64,000 bases of DNA from Solimonas sp. K1W22B-7 (GCF_003428335.1 NZ_CP031704.1:2480001-2544000), one strand, 5' to 3'. Counted from the first letter of the stretch, positions 24,713-33,328 are shown. The notes: generated from the letters alone by a model not told the origin. Made by a program: numbers and translations.

Positions 24713-27700
24713 CTAGGGGCAGGCCTGCGTCTGCGTCTGCGGCAGGCCGGCGCAGCAGCCATTGCCGCCGGCGCAGGCCTGGATGCGGTACTGCCGGCCA
24801 TCGTCGCAGGCCGAGAAGCTGGTGCCGCTGTAGGTCCAGGCGCCGGTGCCGCCGCTGACCGGGCAGTTGTTGCGCACCACCTTCTTCCAGTGCTCCAGCA
24901 GGCCGACCAGGGCCTCGGGCTTGTTCTCGGGTTTCGGCGCGCCGTTCTGGGCCTGCGTGTTGATGCCGTGGCAGGCCGGGCAGGAGCGGGTTTCGCCGGG
25001 CGCGAAACTGATCCAGTTGCGTTCGCGCACCACCGCCTGGCTCCAGCCGGTCTTGCTGCTGTCCACCAGTTGCCAGGCCATGGCGCGCTGTGCCGGCACG
25101 AACACTGCGGTGGAGCCGTCGACGGCGATCGCGTAGCTGCCTGGCGGCGCAGCGGCCGGCACCGGCGGGTTGGCCGCCATCGCTGCCGGGTCATGCATCG
25201 GCACCGGCAGCACGCGCCGACCGGGCGAGGGCGTACCGCCCTGCTGCGGCGGCTTGCCCGAGGCGTAGCCGCGGATCTGGTCGGCCTGGAAGAACTGCTG
25301 CCGGTCCACCGGGTAGATCCTGGCGTTGGGCGTTGGCGCGGTCATGACGCCGCCCGGCACCTGCAGGTTGTAGGGTTGCTGCTGGTCGGCACGGTCGCGC
25401 AGCGTGACGTTGCGCGACACCACCAGCGACAGCTTCTTCGAGTGCAGCCAGTTGCGCAGCAGTTCCTGGCCGACACCGGCCTGCTGCAGGGCCTGCTGTT
25501 CGGGCGCCGGCAGTGCCGGTGCGCGGCTCAGCGGCGGCACGGGCCGCGCCACCACTTCCACCGGGTCCAGTTCCCACAGCGTGCCGCTCCAGTTGACCTG
25601 TGCATCCGGTGACCACCAGCTGATGGTCTTCTGGAGGCCGCTGGTGAGGTAGGCGTCGGGCACGCGCTGGCCGTTGACGAGCTTGGTGCTGCGCAGGCGG
25701 AAGGCATGCTTGTATGGTGCCGAGCCGGTTTCGTCGCCTTCCTCCGGGCTGTGCGCCACCACCAGGCCGCCGGAAGACAGGGGCAGGGGATTGCGCATAC
25801 GGCCGATGCCGCTGCGGCTCATCACCAGCTCCACCTTCATCGTCTCCGGATTGTTCGACGGCGCGCCCATCATCCGCACGATGTCGCCGGCGGCATGCAC
25901 CGAGAACTCGGCCGCGTTCGAGGCATAGAACAGCCCCGGCGTCAGCGGATCTTCGCGCAGGTGGAACACGCCGCCGCTGCCGTTGATGAAGTACGTGGCG
26001 TTGTTGAATGCGCCGTAGGAGATGTACTTCAGCGCCGGGTCGTTGCGATAGCTGGGGTTGGCGTAGGAGCCGCCGAACTCGTGGCGGCCGACATGGTTGA
26101 GCGTCTCTTCCTCGCTGCCGTCCTGGTTCATCATCCAGGGGAAGAAGTGATTGAAGTTCAGGTCGCCGAAAGGATAGTCCGCCGCGATGCTGCTGCCGTC
26201 GTAGCCCTGGCCGTAGGGTTTCGAATACTTGGCCTGGCGCAACTCCGGGAAATGCTCGGCGATCGACCAGGCCGAAGGCGGCGTGGTCTGCTCCTCGGAG
26301 TCGTAGTTGAAGGCACCGTACTTGTAGGCGCTGGCCGCGCTGAAGGCGTCCGCGTCGGCCTGCTGGTCGCGCAGCAGGTGGTCCCACTTGGTGAAGATCA
26401 GGCGGCCGGCGGAATCCACGCTGGGGTAGGTGGCGCCCGAGGGCGCGTGCTCCAGGATGCGATAGGTCTGCGCCATCGGGTCCAGCTTCCACAGGCCCGA
26501 TTCGACGTTGGCGGATTCGTACTCGTCGCGCTGCGGGTAGAGGTGCGCCGCGCCGTTACGCGGCCGGTCCGAGGCGAAGATGATCTGGTTGTCCGAGGTG
26601 TAGGCGGGCGCGATGTTGTTGTAGCCGGCCGGCTGCCCCGGTACTTTCACGATCTGCGCAGTCTGGCCCTGGGCCAGGCCGGTGACCTCGTAGAGCTGCC
26701 ACTGGGCGTTGACGCTCTGGTACTGCTGCGGGTTGCCGCCCACCACCATGCTGAACACGGCCTTCTGGCCGTTCCAGTGCACTGCCGGCTGGCGCACGGC
26801 GATGGCGCCGGCCTTCTGCCAGCCATCGACGCCGTAGCCGGCCTCGCGAGTGAGATTGCGCAGGCTGCCATCGGTGTAGCGGATCATCAGGTCGCCGCCG
26901 CGCGGTGCCTTGCTCTGCGAAGGCTCCTGCGCGCCGAAGGCGGCCGTCACCGGCAGGAAGCCGCCCACCGGGACCTGGGTCACGAACAGGATCGGGTTCA
27001 TCGCCCCCGAGGGCGGCGGCGCGTCGTTGGCCGGGATGGTGATGCTGGCCGCCGTCGGTGCCGCCAGCGCGGCGCCGGTGGCATTGCTCAGCGCAACGCT
27101 GAAAGCCTCGTCCGGTTCCTGGGTGGTGTCGTCGGCGAGCAGCACGCTGAAGGAACGCGGCGTGGCATCGCCCGCGGCCCAGTTCAGCGTGCCGCTCGCC
27201 GCGACGTAATCGGCCCCGGCCTTGGCGCTGCCGTCGGCGGTGGCGTACTTCACGCTGGCCGCGCCGGAAGCGCCGCTGCGCTTGACGGTCACGACCACGG
27301 AATTGCCCTCTGCCGCGGTGTAGCCGGCCGAGGCGAAGGAAATGGCGTTGGCGACGTCGTTGTCGGTGATGCTCAGCGTCGCGGTAGCAACCGTGCCCAG
27401 CTTGGCGGTCTTGGGGCCGGAGAGCTGCAGCTTGATCGTTTCGGTGGCCTCAACGGCCTGGTCGTCCAGCAGCGCAACCACGAAGCTCTTGTCGGCCTTG
27501 TCGCCGGACTTCCAGCTGAGCGTGCCGCTGGCCGTCGTGTAGTCGGAGCCGGCGGTGGCCGTGCCGTTGGCGGTGGCGTAGTGGACGCTGACCGGCCAAA
27601 GGGCCGAACCGCTGCGCCTGACCGTGATCGTGGCCTGGCCGCCGTTCTCGGTGGCGCTGTAGCTGGCGGCGCTGAACTCCACCGTGGAGCCGGTCTGCAG

Positions 27701-27796
27701 GGCCGGCAGTAGTGCCGCCGAGGCGGCGCCCGCCAGCAGCAACATGCCCCCCAAAGCCAGCTTGCGCGCCGTCGATCCGTTGCCCTGACCGCTCAT
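24713..27796 (-). CDS. secreted Calx-beta / HZS-alpha-like beta-propeller protein with one c-type heme site
   Basis: This is a 1027-aa exported protein. A signal sequence (LALGGMLLLAGAASAALLP) leads into two Calx-beta domains (about residues 34-145 and 148-255), each ending in the acidic calcium-binding style ITDND or ANDA. A long region follows beginning ILFVTQVPV with GGDLMIRYTDGS and PD40-like repeats, resembling the middle domain family named after hydrazine synthase alpha. Near the C-terminus CPACHG is a single CxxCH c-heme motif. A cysteine-rich tail closes the protein. I infer a periplasmic or extracellular heme protein of unknown function; nothing implies hydrazine chemistry. The start at 27796 follows GGAGAG; a GTG at 27853 is in frame but would add an unusual N-terminus. 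Confidence 0.85.
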   Translation of the reverse strand: MSGQGNGSTARKLALGGMLLLAGAASAALLPALQTGSTVEFSAASYSATENGGQATITVRRSGSALWPVSVHYATANGTATAGSDYTTASGTLSWKSGDKADKSFVVALLDDQAVEATETIKLQLSGPKTAKLGTVATATLSITDNDVANAISFASAGYTAAEGNSVVVTVKRSGASGAASVKYATADGSAKAGADYVAASGTLNWAAGDATPRSFSVLLADDTTQEPDEAFSVALSNATGAALAAPTAASITIPANDAPPPSGAMNPILFVTQVPVGGFLPVTAAFGAQEPSQSKAPRGGDLMIRYTDGSLRNLTREAGYGVDGWQKAGAIAVRQPAVHWNGQKAVFSMVVGGNPQQYQSVNAQWQLYEVTGLAQGQTAQIVKVPGQPAGYNNIAPAYTSDNQIIFASDRPRNGAAHLYPQRDEYESANVESGLWKLDPMAQTYRILEHAPSGATYPSVDSAGRLIFTKWDHLLRDQQADADAFSAASAYKYGAFNYDSEEQTTPPSAWSIAEHFPELRQAKYSKPYGQGYDGSSIAADYPFGDLNFNHFFPWMMNQDGSEEETLNHVGRHEFGGSYANPSYRNDPALKYISYGAFNNATYFINGSGGVFHLREDPLTPGLFYASNAAEFSVHAAGDIVRMMGAPSNNPETMKVELVMSRSGIGRMRNPLPLSSGGLVVAHSPEEGDETGSAPYKHAFRLRSTKLVNGQRVPDAYLTSGLQKTISWWSPDAQVNWSGTLWELDPVEVVARPVPPLSRAPALPAPEQQALQQAGVGQELLRNWLHSKKLSLVVSRNVTLRDRADQQQPYNLQVPGGVMTAPTPNARIYPVDRQQFFQADQIRGYASGKPPQQGGTPSPGRRVLPVPMHDPAAMAANPPVPAAAPPGSYAIAVDGSTAVFVPAQRAMAWQLVDSSKTGWSQAVVRERNWISFAPGETRSCPACHGINTQAQNGAPKPENKPEALVGLLEHWKKVVRNNCPVSGGTGAWTYSGTSFSACDDGRQYRIQACAGGNGCCAGLPQTQTQACP

Positions 27797-27803
27797 GCTC
27801 TCT

Positions 27804-27860
27804 CCCCAGAGTGACCGCGGGGCAGAAAAGGCTGCCCAGCGCGGTGGCGTCACTCTGGGG
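27804..27860 (-). promoter_or_regulatory. leader hairpin next to the ribosome site of the Calx-beta gene
   Basis: A 10-bp perfect inverted repeat (CCCCAGAGTG / CACTCTGGGG) encloses a second perfect 6-bp hairpin (GGGCAG / CTGCCC). On the minus strand the 3' arm ends in CTGGGG and runs directly into GAGAGAGC and the ATG, so the fold touches the Shine-Dalgarno sequence. This could control translation. The structure is seen directly; the regulatory role is inferred. Confidence 0.5.
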
Positions 27861-28103
27861 CAAAGCTGGGCGGGGCGTGTGTGTGGGGCGTCACAACGGG
27901 GTGACGGCGGGAAAGGTATCGGGGTTTTCTTACGAGGTGACGGAGGTAAGGGGAATCCCTTTCGCTTCGCTCAAGGCCGGGGCGGGCACAGAGGCCCGCC
28001 CGCCTCGCCGGCGTGGAGCAAAACTGTTCGCTCCATGGAAAGCCCCCGTCGAGGCCCCATGGCTGTACCGGACAGGACTTTGATTCCCCGAACCGACGCC
28101 AAT

Positions 28104-28142
28104 AACCGAAAAGGCCACCCTTCCGGGGTGGCCTTTTCGGTT
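28104..28142 (-). terminator. intrinsic terminator of ssrA
   Basis: A perfect 17-bp stem with a 5-nt loop lies 4 bp beyond the tmRNA 3' end. The core on the minus strand is AAGGCCACCC/GGGTGGCCTT followed by TTTTCGGTT. The A/T tails make it effective in both directions. Confidence 0.85.
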
Positions 28143-28145
28143 TGT

Positions 28146-28500
28146 TGGTGGAGGTGAGGGGAATCGAACCCCTGTCCGTCAGCTGTCCACCCTGGGATCT
28201 ACATGCGTAGCCTTCTCATTGATTTTGGTCTTCGGCTGCCGGAGGGGCACGGAACGCCGTCGCTTATCCCCTTAGTTTTTTAGCAGATCGGCCAAGGGCG
28301 GGCTTCACTGCGAGTTGATGAGAGTCGACATCCGATTCAGGGGCATCAACACCGTCTGGTCGGACGCTCGCCGGGATTAGGCGGCGAGGGCGTAGTTGGA
28401 GTCGTTCGCAACTAGCTTGGTTGCCACGGGATTTACGAGGACATGACACCTCGGCATGCACTTTGGGCTTCATAACCGGCGTCGAAGCCAGGTCACCCCC
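28146..28500 (-). ncRNA. ssrA: transfer-messenger RNA (tmRNA)
   Basis: The RNA rescues stalled ribosomes with SmpB. The 5' end GGGGGTGACCTGGCTTCGACG lies at 28500, and the 3' end carries the T-loop GGTTCGATTCC and the tRNA-like CCTCCACCA at 28146. These pair in the standard tRNA-like domain. The tag reading frame at 28409-28377 encodes ANDSNYALAA then TAA. This is a normal proteobacterial degradation tag with serine at the fourth position. The length of about 355 nt is typical. It is transcribed in the same direction as smpB, 60 bp downstream of it. Confidence 0.96.
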
Positions 28501-28511
28501 TGTGAAACTAC

Positions 28512-28517
28512 AGTGTA
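28512..28517 (-). promoter_or_regulatory. candidate extended -10 promoter of ssrA
   Basis: On the minus strand the sequence TGCTACACT (TGn plus TACACT) lies 11 nt before the tmRNA 5' end. No good -35 is visible. Transcription from here would give a short leader that RNase P could remove. Confidence 0.4.
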
Positions 28518-28560
28518 GCACCTATGACCGCGGCCGGCCGGGGGAGTTCCCCGGGCGGGC

Positions 28561-29049
28561 TCAGGCGTGCTTCCTCATGATGCGTTCCTTGTCCCGCTGC
28601 CAGTCCTTTTCCTTCAGGTCGGCGCGCTTGTCGTGCTGCTTCTTGCCCTTGGCCAGGCCCACCTGCAGCTTGGCGCGGCCGCGGGTCCAGTGCAGGTCCA
28701 GCGGGATCAGGGTGTAGCCGGCGCGCTCGACCTTGCCGATCAGCTGGGCCAGTTCGCGTTCGTGCATCAGCAGCTTGCGGGTGCGGGTGGAGTCGGCGAT
28801 CTCGTGGGTGCAGGTGTGCTTGCCGGGGGTGAAGTGCGCGCCGATCAGCCAGGCTTCGCGGTTCTTCAGCACGACGTAGGCCTCGGTGATCTGGGCGCGG
28901 CCCTCGCGCAGGCTCTTGACCTCCCAGCCCTGCAGCATCAGGCCAGCCTCGTGGCTTTCCTCGATGAAGTAGTCGTGGCGCGCACGGCGGTTCTCCGCGA
29001 TGCGGCGGTCGCCTTCCTTCTCTTTCTTGTTGTCTTCCTTCTTGCTCAT
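28561..29049 (-). CDS. smpB: SsrA-binding protein SmpB
   Basis: This 162-aa tmRNA partner is needed for trans-translation. Recognisable blocks are [39 protein letters not shown] and the basic tail beginning KGKKQHDKR. An N-terminal lysine-rich extension ([12 protein letters not shown]) makes it slightly longer at the front than many homologues. It lies directly upstream of ssrA on the same strand, the common gammaproteobacterial arrangement. Divergent from it at 29184 is a symporter gene. Confidence 0.97.
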   Translation of the reverse strand: MSKKEDNKKEKEGDRRIAENRRARHDYFIEESHEAGLMLQGWEVKSLREGRAQITEAYVVLKNREAWLIGAHFTPGKHTCTHEIADSTRTRKLLMHERELAQLIGKVERAGYTLIPLDLHWTRGRAKLQVGLAKGKKQHDKRADLKEKDWQRDKERIMRKHA

Positions 29050-29183
29050 CGGGGAATTATAGGCGCCGCGGCGCTTGTACGTGTCCGGGTACCCTGTATG
29101 GGTGCGCCCCGGCGGCGATCAAGGGCCGGCAAGCCGCTCATCGGGGGCCATGCGGAACGCGCGGTTCCCGCTAGACTATCGGG

Positions 29184-30572
29184 ATGAACATCCGCGAAAG
29201 CAGTTACGGCTACTGGACGTCGTCGCGCAGCTTCCTGTGGGTCGCCGCGGGCGCCACGGTGGGCATCGGCAACGCGTCGCGGCTGCCTTACCTGATGGGC
29301 GAGCATGGCGGTGCCGTATTCCTGGGCTTCTACCTGCTGTGCCTGCTGCTGGTGGGCCTGCCGCTGCTGGCCACCGAGTGGGTACTGGGCCGCTGGATGC
29401 GCGACGACGTCATCAGCGGCATCCGCCGCATCGTCGACGCGGCCGGGGCCTCGCGCTACTGGGTGGTGATCGGCTACCTGTCGCTGGCCGGCGCGGTGAT
29501 GGTGCTGTCCTACTACAGCGTGATTGCCGGCTGGAGCCTGGCCTACGCGGTACGCGCGGCCGGCGGGGTGTTCGACGGCATCGGCACCGAGCAGGCGCAC
29601 CAGGCCTTTCTCAGCTTCGCCCAGGACCCGGAGCGGGCGCTGTCCTGGCACACGATCTTCATGGTCACGGCCTGCATCATCGTCACGCACGGCTTCCGCG
29701 ACGGCATCGAGCGCGCCGCGCTGCGCCTGCTGCCGACCGCCTTCCTGATGGCGATCGGCCTCTGCGTCTACGCCATGCTCAACGGCAGCACGGCGGAGGC
29801 GCTGAAGTTCCTGTTGACGCCGGACTGGCACAAGTTCGGCTGGCGCGGCGCGCTGGAAGCCCTGCAGCAGGCCTTCTTCACCATGGCGCTGGGCATCGGC
29901 TCGATGCTGGCCCTGGGCAGCTACCTGCCGGCACGGGCGCCGGTGAAGCGACTGGCCCTGGGCGTGGTGCTGATCGACACGGTCTTCAGCCTGCTCGCGG
30001 GCCTGGCGATCTTCGCGCTGATCTTCAGTGCCGGTGTCGAGCCGGCCAGCGGCGTGGCGCTGCTGTTCCAGGCGCTGCCGGCGGCCTTCCCGCCGGGCAT
30101 GGCCGGTATCGTCGTGGCGCTGCTGCTGTACACGATGCTGTTCATCGTCACGCTGACCTCGGCCAGCGCGCTGCTGGAAACCAATACGCGCTACCTGATG
30201 GACCGCTTCCGTACCACGCGCGTGTTCGCGGCCACCTCCAGCTCGCTGCTGATCTGGTTCCTGGGCCTGGGCACGCTGCTGTCCTTCGGCGTGCTGCAGG
30301 ACTGGACGCTGCTGGGGCGCAATTTCTTCGGCTGGATGCAGTGGCTCACGGCCAGCTGGTTCGCGCCGGCCACGGCGCTGCTGATCTGCATCTTTGCGGC
30401 GCGCATCATGCCGGAGGAGATGGCGCGTTCCGCCTTCGGCGAGCGCGAGGGCTGGCTGTTCAATGTCTGGCGCACGCTGTTGCGCTACCCGACCCGCATG
30501 GCCCTGATCGTGATCCTGGGCTACTCGGCGGGCCTGCTCGACTGGATCGCCAACCTCTGGGGCAACGGCTAG
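29184..30572 (+). CDS. sodium-dependent neurotransmitter-symporter-family transporter
   Basis: This 462-aa inner-membrane protein is of the NSS (SNF/LeuT-fold) family. The first helix has the family hallmark AAGATVGIGNASRLPYL, the unwound sodium/substrate-binding region, followed by GAVFLGFYLLCLLLVGLPLL. About 11-12 hydrophobic segments are visible. It probably takes up an amino acid or small amine with sodium; the substrate is not predictable. It separates smpB from ratA, which are neighbours in many relatives, so it looks like an insertion into that conserved block. Confidence 0.9.
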   Translation: MNIRESSYGYWTSSRSFLWVAAGATVGIGNASRLPYLMGEHGGAVFLGFYLLCLLLVGLPLLATEWVLGRWMRDDVISGIRRIVDAAGASRYWVVIGYLSLAGAVMVLSYYSVIAGWSLAYAVRAAGGVFDGIGTEQAHQAFLSFAQDPERALSWHTIFMVTACIIVTHGFRDGIERAALRLLPTAFLMAIGLCVYAMLNGSTAEALKFLLTPDWHKFGWRGALEALQQAFFTMALGIGSMLALGSYLPARAPVKRLALGVVLIDTVFSLLAGLAIFALIFSAGVEPASGVALLFQALPAAFPPGMAGIVVALLLYTMLFIVTLTSASALLETNTRYLMDRFRTTRVFAATSSSLLIWFLGLGTLLSFGVLQDWTLLGRNFFGWMQWLTASWFAPATALLICIFAARIMPEEMARSAFGEREGWLFNVWRTLLRYPTRMALIVILGYSAGLLDWIANLWGNG

Positions 30573-30575
30573 GTC

Positions 30576-31013
30576 ATGGCAGAGCTGGAGCGTTCCGCAT
30601 TGCTGCGCTTCTCCGCGCAGGCGATGTACGAGCTGGTGGCCGATATCGAGGCCTACCCCGGCTTCCTGCCGGGCTGCGTTGCCGCCACCGTGGAGCAGCG
30701 CAGCGACGAACTGGTCCGCGCGCGCCTGGGTTTCAACGTCAAGGGACTCAAGGACAGCTTCGCCACCGAGAACCGCCTGCAGCCCGGCAGCCGCATCCAG
30801 ATGCGCCTGGTCGACGGGCCGTTCCGCAAGCTCGACGGTGTCTGGGAATTCCTGCCGCTGGCCGAGGATGCCTGCAAGGTCAGCCTGAAGCTGTCGCTGG
30901 ATTTCGGCAGCCGTGTGCTCGAGGGGACGCTCTCGCCCTTGCTGGACCGCGCCGTCAGCGGCCTGATCGAGGCCTTCCGCAAGCGCGCCGAGTCGCTGCA
31001 TGGTCGCGGCTGA
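30576..31013 (+). CDS. ratA: RatA / COQ10-like START-domain protein
   Basis: This 145-aa type II toxin RatA family protein, equivalent to the ubiquinone-binding Coq10-like START fold, has the conserved core YELVADIEAYPGFLPGC, LGFNVKGLKDSFATEN and DGPFRKLDGVWEF. In E. coli RatA was described as blocking 70S ribosome association; orthologues are also linked to coenzyme Q chaperoning. It lies 3 bp after the symporter and overlaps ratB by 14 bp. Family identity is firm; which role applies here is open. Confidence 0.93.
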   Translation: MAELERSALLRFSAQAMYELVADIEAYPGFLPGCVAATVEQRSDELVRARLGFNVKGLKDSFATENRLQPGSRIQMRLVDGPFRKLDGVWEFLPLAEDACKVSLKLSLDFGSRVLEGTLSPLLDRAVSGLIEAFRKRAESLHGRG

Positions 31014-31302
31014 AAACATCCGTGTCGAGGTGGCCTACGCGCTGGCCGAGCGGCAGCTGATCCTGGAACTGGAAGTGCCGGCGGGGACTCGCGCCGGCGA
31101 GGCGGTGGAGCGCTCGGGCATGCTGCGGCGCTTTCCGGAGATCGACCTGTCGCGCAATCGCCTGGGCATCTTCTCGCGGCCGGTGACGGCCGACGAACCC
31201 CTGCAGGACGGCGACCGCGTGGAGATCTACCGCCCGCTGCTGGCGGACCCCAAGCAGGTGCGGCGGCAGCGCGCTGCGGCCAGCCGCAAGAAGGGCAGCT
31301 AG
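31000..31302 (+). CDS. ratB: RnfH-family (RatB) ubiquitin-like protein
   Basis: This 100-aa beta-grasp protein of the RnfH/RatB family has IRVEVAYALAERQLILELEVPAGTRAGEAVE at its start (quoted only to mark the family block, residues 5-35), PEIDLSRNRLGIFSRPV, and DGDRVEIYRPLLADPKQVRRQRA near the end. It overlaps ratA by 14 bp, the standard ratA-ratB pair. Its biochemical function is poorly known. Only 3 bp separate its stop from the convergent DUF1329 gene. Confidence 0.9.
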   Translation: MVAAENIRVEVAYALAERQLILELEVPAGTRAGEAVERSGMLRRFPEIDLSRNRLGIFSRPVTADEPLQDGDRVEIYRPLLADPKQVRRQRAAASRKKGS

Positions 31303-31305
31303 CCC

Positions 31306-32658
31306 CTATTTGGTGACGCGTTTCTGCACCGAGGCGGCGCTGAAGTAGTCCGGCTTGTAGGCCGGGGTGAAGTCGTAGGGCTTGTCTTCGTTGAACATCG
31401 CCGTGACGAAGTAGCGGCCGCTGTCGAAGTGGTAGATCACTTCCGGTGCGGCCGAGCTGGCGAGGATGTTGGTGCCGAACTGCGTGTGCCCTTCCTGGAA
31501 CTGGTAGAGCTCGCCGCGATTGTTGTAGTTGTCCACCAGCACGATGTTCCAGCCGTCCTCGTCGAGGTAGAAACGGCGCTTCTTGAAGGTGTGGGCCATG
31601 CCGGGGCGCAGCTCGGCGTCGACGATCCACACGCGGTGCAGTTCGTAACGCGGCAGGTCCTGGTTCAGGTGGCCGGGGCGGGCCAGCTGCGAGAAGCGGA
31701 TGGTGTTGCTGCCGATGCGATGCGAGTTGTACGGGATGTACAGCTCCTTCTTGCCCACCAGCTTCCAGTTGTAGCGCTCCATGGTGCCATTGAACATGTC
31801 CACCTGGTCGTAGTACTGGTTGCCGTCGGTGCCCTCGGCCGGGTTGTCGCAGCAGACCGTGGGGGCGCGGCGCACGCGCTTGAGCGTCGGCGTGTAGAGC
31901 CAGGCGGCGCGGCCTTCGCTGCCGGTGCCGGCCTTGTCGTGCACCAGGATGGTGGTGCCGGCCACGCGCGGCGGCGCGATGGTGGAGGCGAGATAGCGCA
32001 GGAATTCGCCTTCGCCACGGTGCAGGGTCAGCGGCTTCCTGATGGAGCCGTAGGTGAACTCCACGTCTTCCAGGATCTTGGTCAGCTGGTACTGGCCATT
32101 GGGCTGCACGATCATCTGGTTGTTGTAGCGGCGCACCGCTTCGCCGCGCCAGCGCAGCTTGTGGTTCCAGATCGGCTCCGGGCCGGACTTGGGAATGGGG
32201 AAGGGCACGCCCAGCGTGCAGCCGTCCAGGTCCTCCACGCCGGAGAGCTCGCAGACGCTGGCGTTGACCTTGGTCGCGGCGTAGATCTCCTCGGGCATCG
32301 CCACCGGACGGTGCGAGGGGTAGACCAGCATCTTGTAGCTGGGGTGCAGCGACAGCAGCTTCCTGTGGCCCTCGGACAGCCGGTCGAGGTAGCGCGACAT
32401 GTTGGCCGCGTTCAGCACCAGGACCGGCTGCTCGGCGTCGATCGCCGGGTCGGAGAAGAACTCGCCGCTGAGCTTGCCGCGCTGCTTGCCGGGGGTCCAG
32501 GCAGGGATGCTGCCTTCCTTGTTGGCGGCACGTTCCGCGCCTACCGGGGTCAGCGCGGCGCCGAGCTTGGCGGCCTGCGCGATATCGACCTTGGCCTGGG
32601 CGGTACCGGCCAGGGCCAGCAGCAGGCTGGCTGCGATCAGCAGACTGGAACGCTTCAT
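31306..32658 (-). CDS. exported DUF1329 protein
   Basis: This 450-aa protein has a clean signal peptide (LLIAASLLLALAGTAQA) and the DUF1329 body: ERAANKEGSIPAWTPG at the start, EEIYAATKVNASVCELSG, WRGEAVRRYNNQMIV and ELRPGMAHTFKKRRFYLDED. DUF1329 proteins are LolA/LolB-like outer-membrane-associated proteins, common in hydrocarbon- and steroid-degrading proteobacteria, and lack a settled biochemical role. It is monocistronic and convergent with ratB. A hairpin lies just ahead of the start codon. Placed between ratB and bamE, it interrupts another commonly conserved junction. Confidence 0.9.
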   Translation of the reverse strand: MKRSSLLIAASLLLALAGTAQAKVDIAQAAKLGAALTPVGAERAANKEGSIPAWTPGKQRGKLSGEFFSDPAIDAEQPVLVLNAANMSRYLDRLSEGHRKLLSLHPSYKMLVYPSHRPVAMPEEIYAATKVNASVCELSGVEDLDGCTLGVPFPIPKSGPEPIWNHKLRWRGEAVRRYNNQMIVQPNGQYQLTKILEDVEFTYGSIRKPLTLHRGEGEFLRYLASTIAPPRVAGTTILVHDKAGTGSEGRAAWLYTPTLKRVRRAPTVCCDNPAEGTDGNQYYDQVDMFNGTMERYNWKLVGKKELYIPYNSHRIGSNTIRFSQLARPGHLNQDLPRYELHRVWIVDAELRPGMAHTFKKRRFYLDEDGWNIVLVDNYNNRGELYQFQEGHTQFGTNILASSAAPEVIYHFDSGRYFVTAMFNEDKPYDFTPAYKPDYFSAASVQKRVTK

Positions 32659-32662
32659 GATG

Positions 32663-32678
32663 CTGTCCCCCGGGACAG
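32663..32678 (-). promoter_or_regulatory. hairpin over the ribosome site of the DUF1329 gene
   Basis: A 7-bp perfect inverted repeat (CTGTCCC / GGGACAG, 2-nt loop) ends 5 nt before the ATG. The only Shine-Dalgarno-like run (GGGGGA) is inside it, so the ribosome site would be sequestered. Alternatively it is a small operator palindrome. Confidence 0.4.
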
Positions 32679-32780
32679 GATGGAGCCGGTCTGGGCCGGC
32701 TGAGGTTCAAACCCTTCGCAGGCGCGCCCGGCGCACGGTGCGGCCGCGCCCGGGAAGCTCTGCGGAGTCAACGGTATGCT

Positions 32781-32799
32781 TTTCCCGGAGGCCGGGAAA
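32781..32799 (-). terminator. stem-loop after bamE, possible weak terminator
   Basis: A perfect 8-bp stem (TTTCCCGG / CCGGGAAA) with a 3-nt loop lies 8 bp after the bamE stop on the minus strand. No long T-run follows, so intrinsic termination is uncertain. Confidence 0.4.
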
Positions 32800-32807
32800 G
32801 AGCCGGA

Positions 32808-33266
32808 TCAGGGCGTGGAGCGATCCGGGGTCAGGATCACGCCGGATTCCTTGCCCTGCTCGCTCTCGACGCGGGTGTCCTCGGCCTGGGCCTTCTTGTC
32901 CTCGCGCAGCACCGTCTTCACGTCCGGGTTCTCCAGCGCCTTGTCGGCAGCTTTTTCACCCTCGAGCGCCTTGACGCCTTCCAGGCGGGCGACCTTTTCG
33001 CTCTCGAAGTAGACGCTGACCACGCGCGAGGAGACCTTGCCGCGCGGCGACTTGTAGTAGCCGACGTAGTCCCAGCGACGGTCCTCGAAGGGGCTGGCGG
33101 CCACCGGGGTGCCCATCAGGAAGCGGACCTGCTCGCGGGTCATGCCCGTCTGCAGCTGGTCCAGCTGCTTCTGTTCGATGACATTGCCCTGGCGGGTGGG
33201 CAGCTTGTAGACGATCTGGCAGGCGCTCAGGGCAAGAGCCCCAAGAACCAACAAAATAACGCGCAT
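32808..33266 (-). CDS. bamE: outer-membrane assembly lipoprotein BamE
   Basis: This 152-aa lipoprotein of the Bam complex assists beta-barrel insertion. The signal peptide ends in the lipobox LSAC (Cys at about residue 15). The BamE/SmpA core follows: IEQKQLDQLQTGMTREQVRFLMGTP (residues 30-54) and RWDYVGYYKSPRG. A charged, glutamate/lysine-rich C-terminal extension after about residue 100 is longer than in E. coli BamE. It is divergent from fur across 62 bp, as in Pseudomonas and Xanthomonas (omlA-fur). Confidence 0.95.
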   Translation of the reverse strand: MRVILLVLGALALSACQIVYKLPTRQGNVIEQKQLDQLQTGMTREQVRFLMGTPVAASPFEDRRWDYVGYYKSPRGKVSSRVVSVYFESEKVARLEGVKALEGEKAADKALENPDVKTVLREDKKAQAEDTRVESEQGKESGVILTPDRSTP

Positions 33267-33270
33267 GGTG

Positions 33271-33298
33271 TTGATGCCTCGTAGGGGAGTGCGATAAT
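33271..33298 (+). promoter_or_regulatory. sigma70-type promoter of fur
   Basis: TTGATG (33271-33276) and GATAAT (33293-33298) are separated by 16 bp in the divergent bamE-fur spacer. The start of transcription would be near 33305, giving a leader of about 24 nt before the GTG of fur. Confidence 0.6.
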
Positions 33299-33328
33299 AC
33301 CGGAAATCCTCCCTTTGACAGGCATATC

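Noticed and set aside
25706-27712. A 668-codon plus-strand frame opposite the Calx-beta gene
   Set aside because: It is a composition-driven antisense frame; the minus-strand protein has a signal peptide, repeats and a heme motif.
24713-27796. Annotation as hydrazine synthase subunit
   Set aside because: Only the propeller-type domain is reminiscent of that family. The other subunits and the anammox context are missing, and the Calx-beta domains point to a general extracellular role.
28264-28521. An 85-codon minus-strand frame
   Set aside because: It lies within the tmRNA gene.
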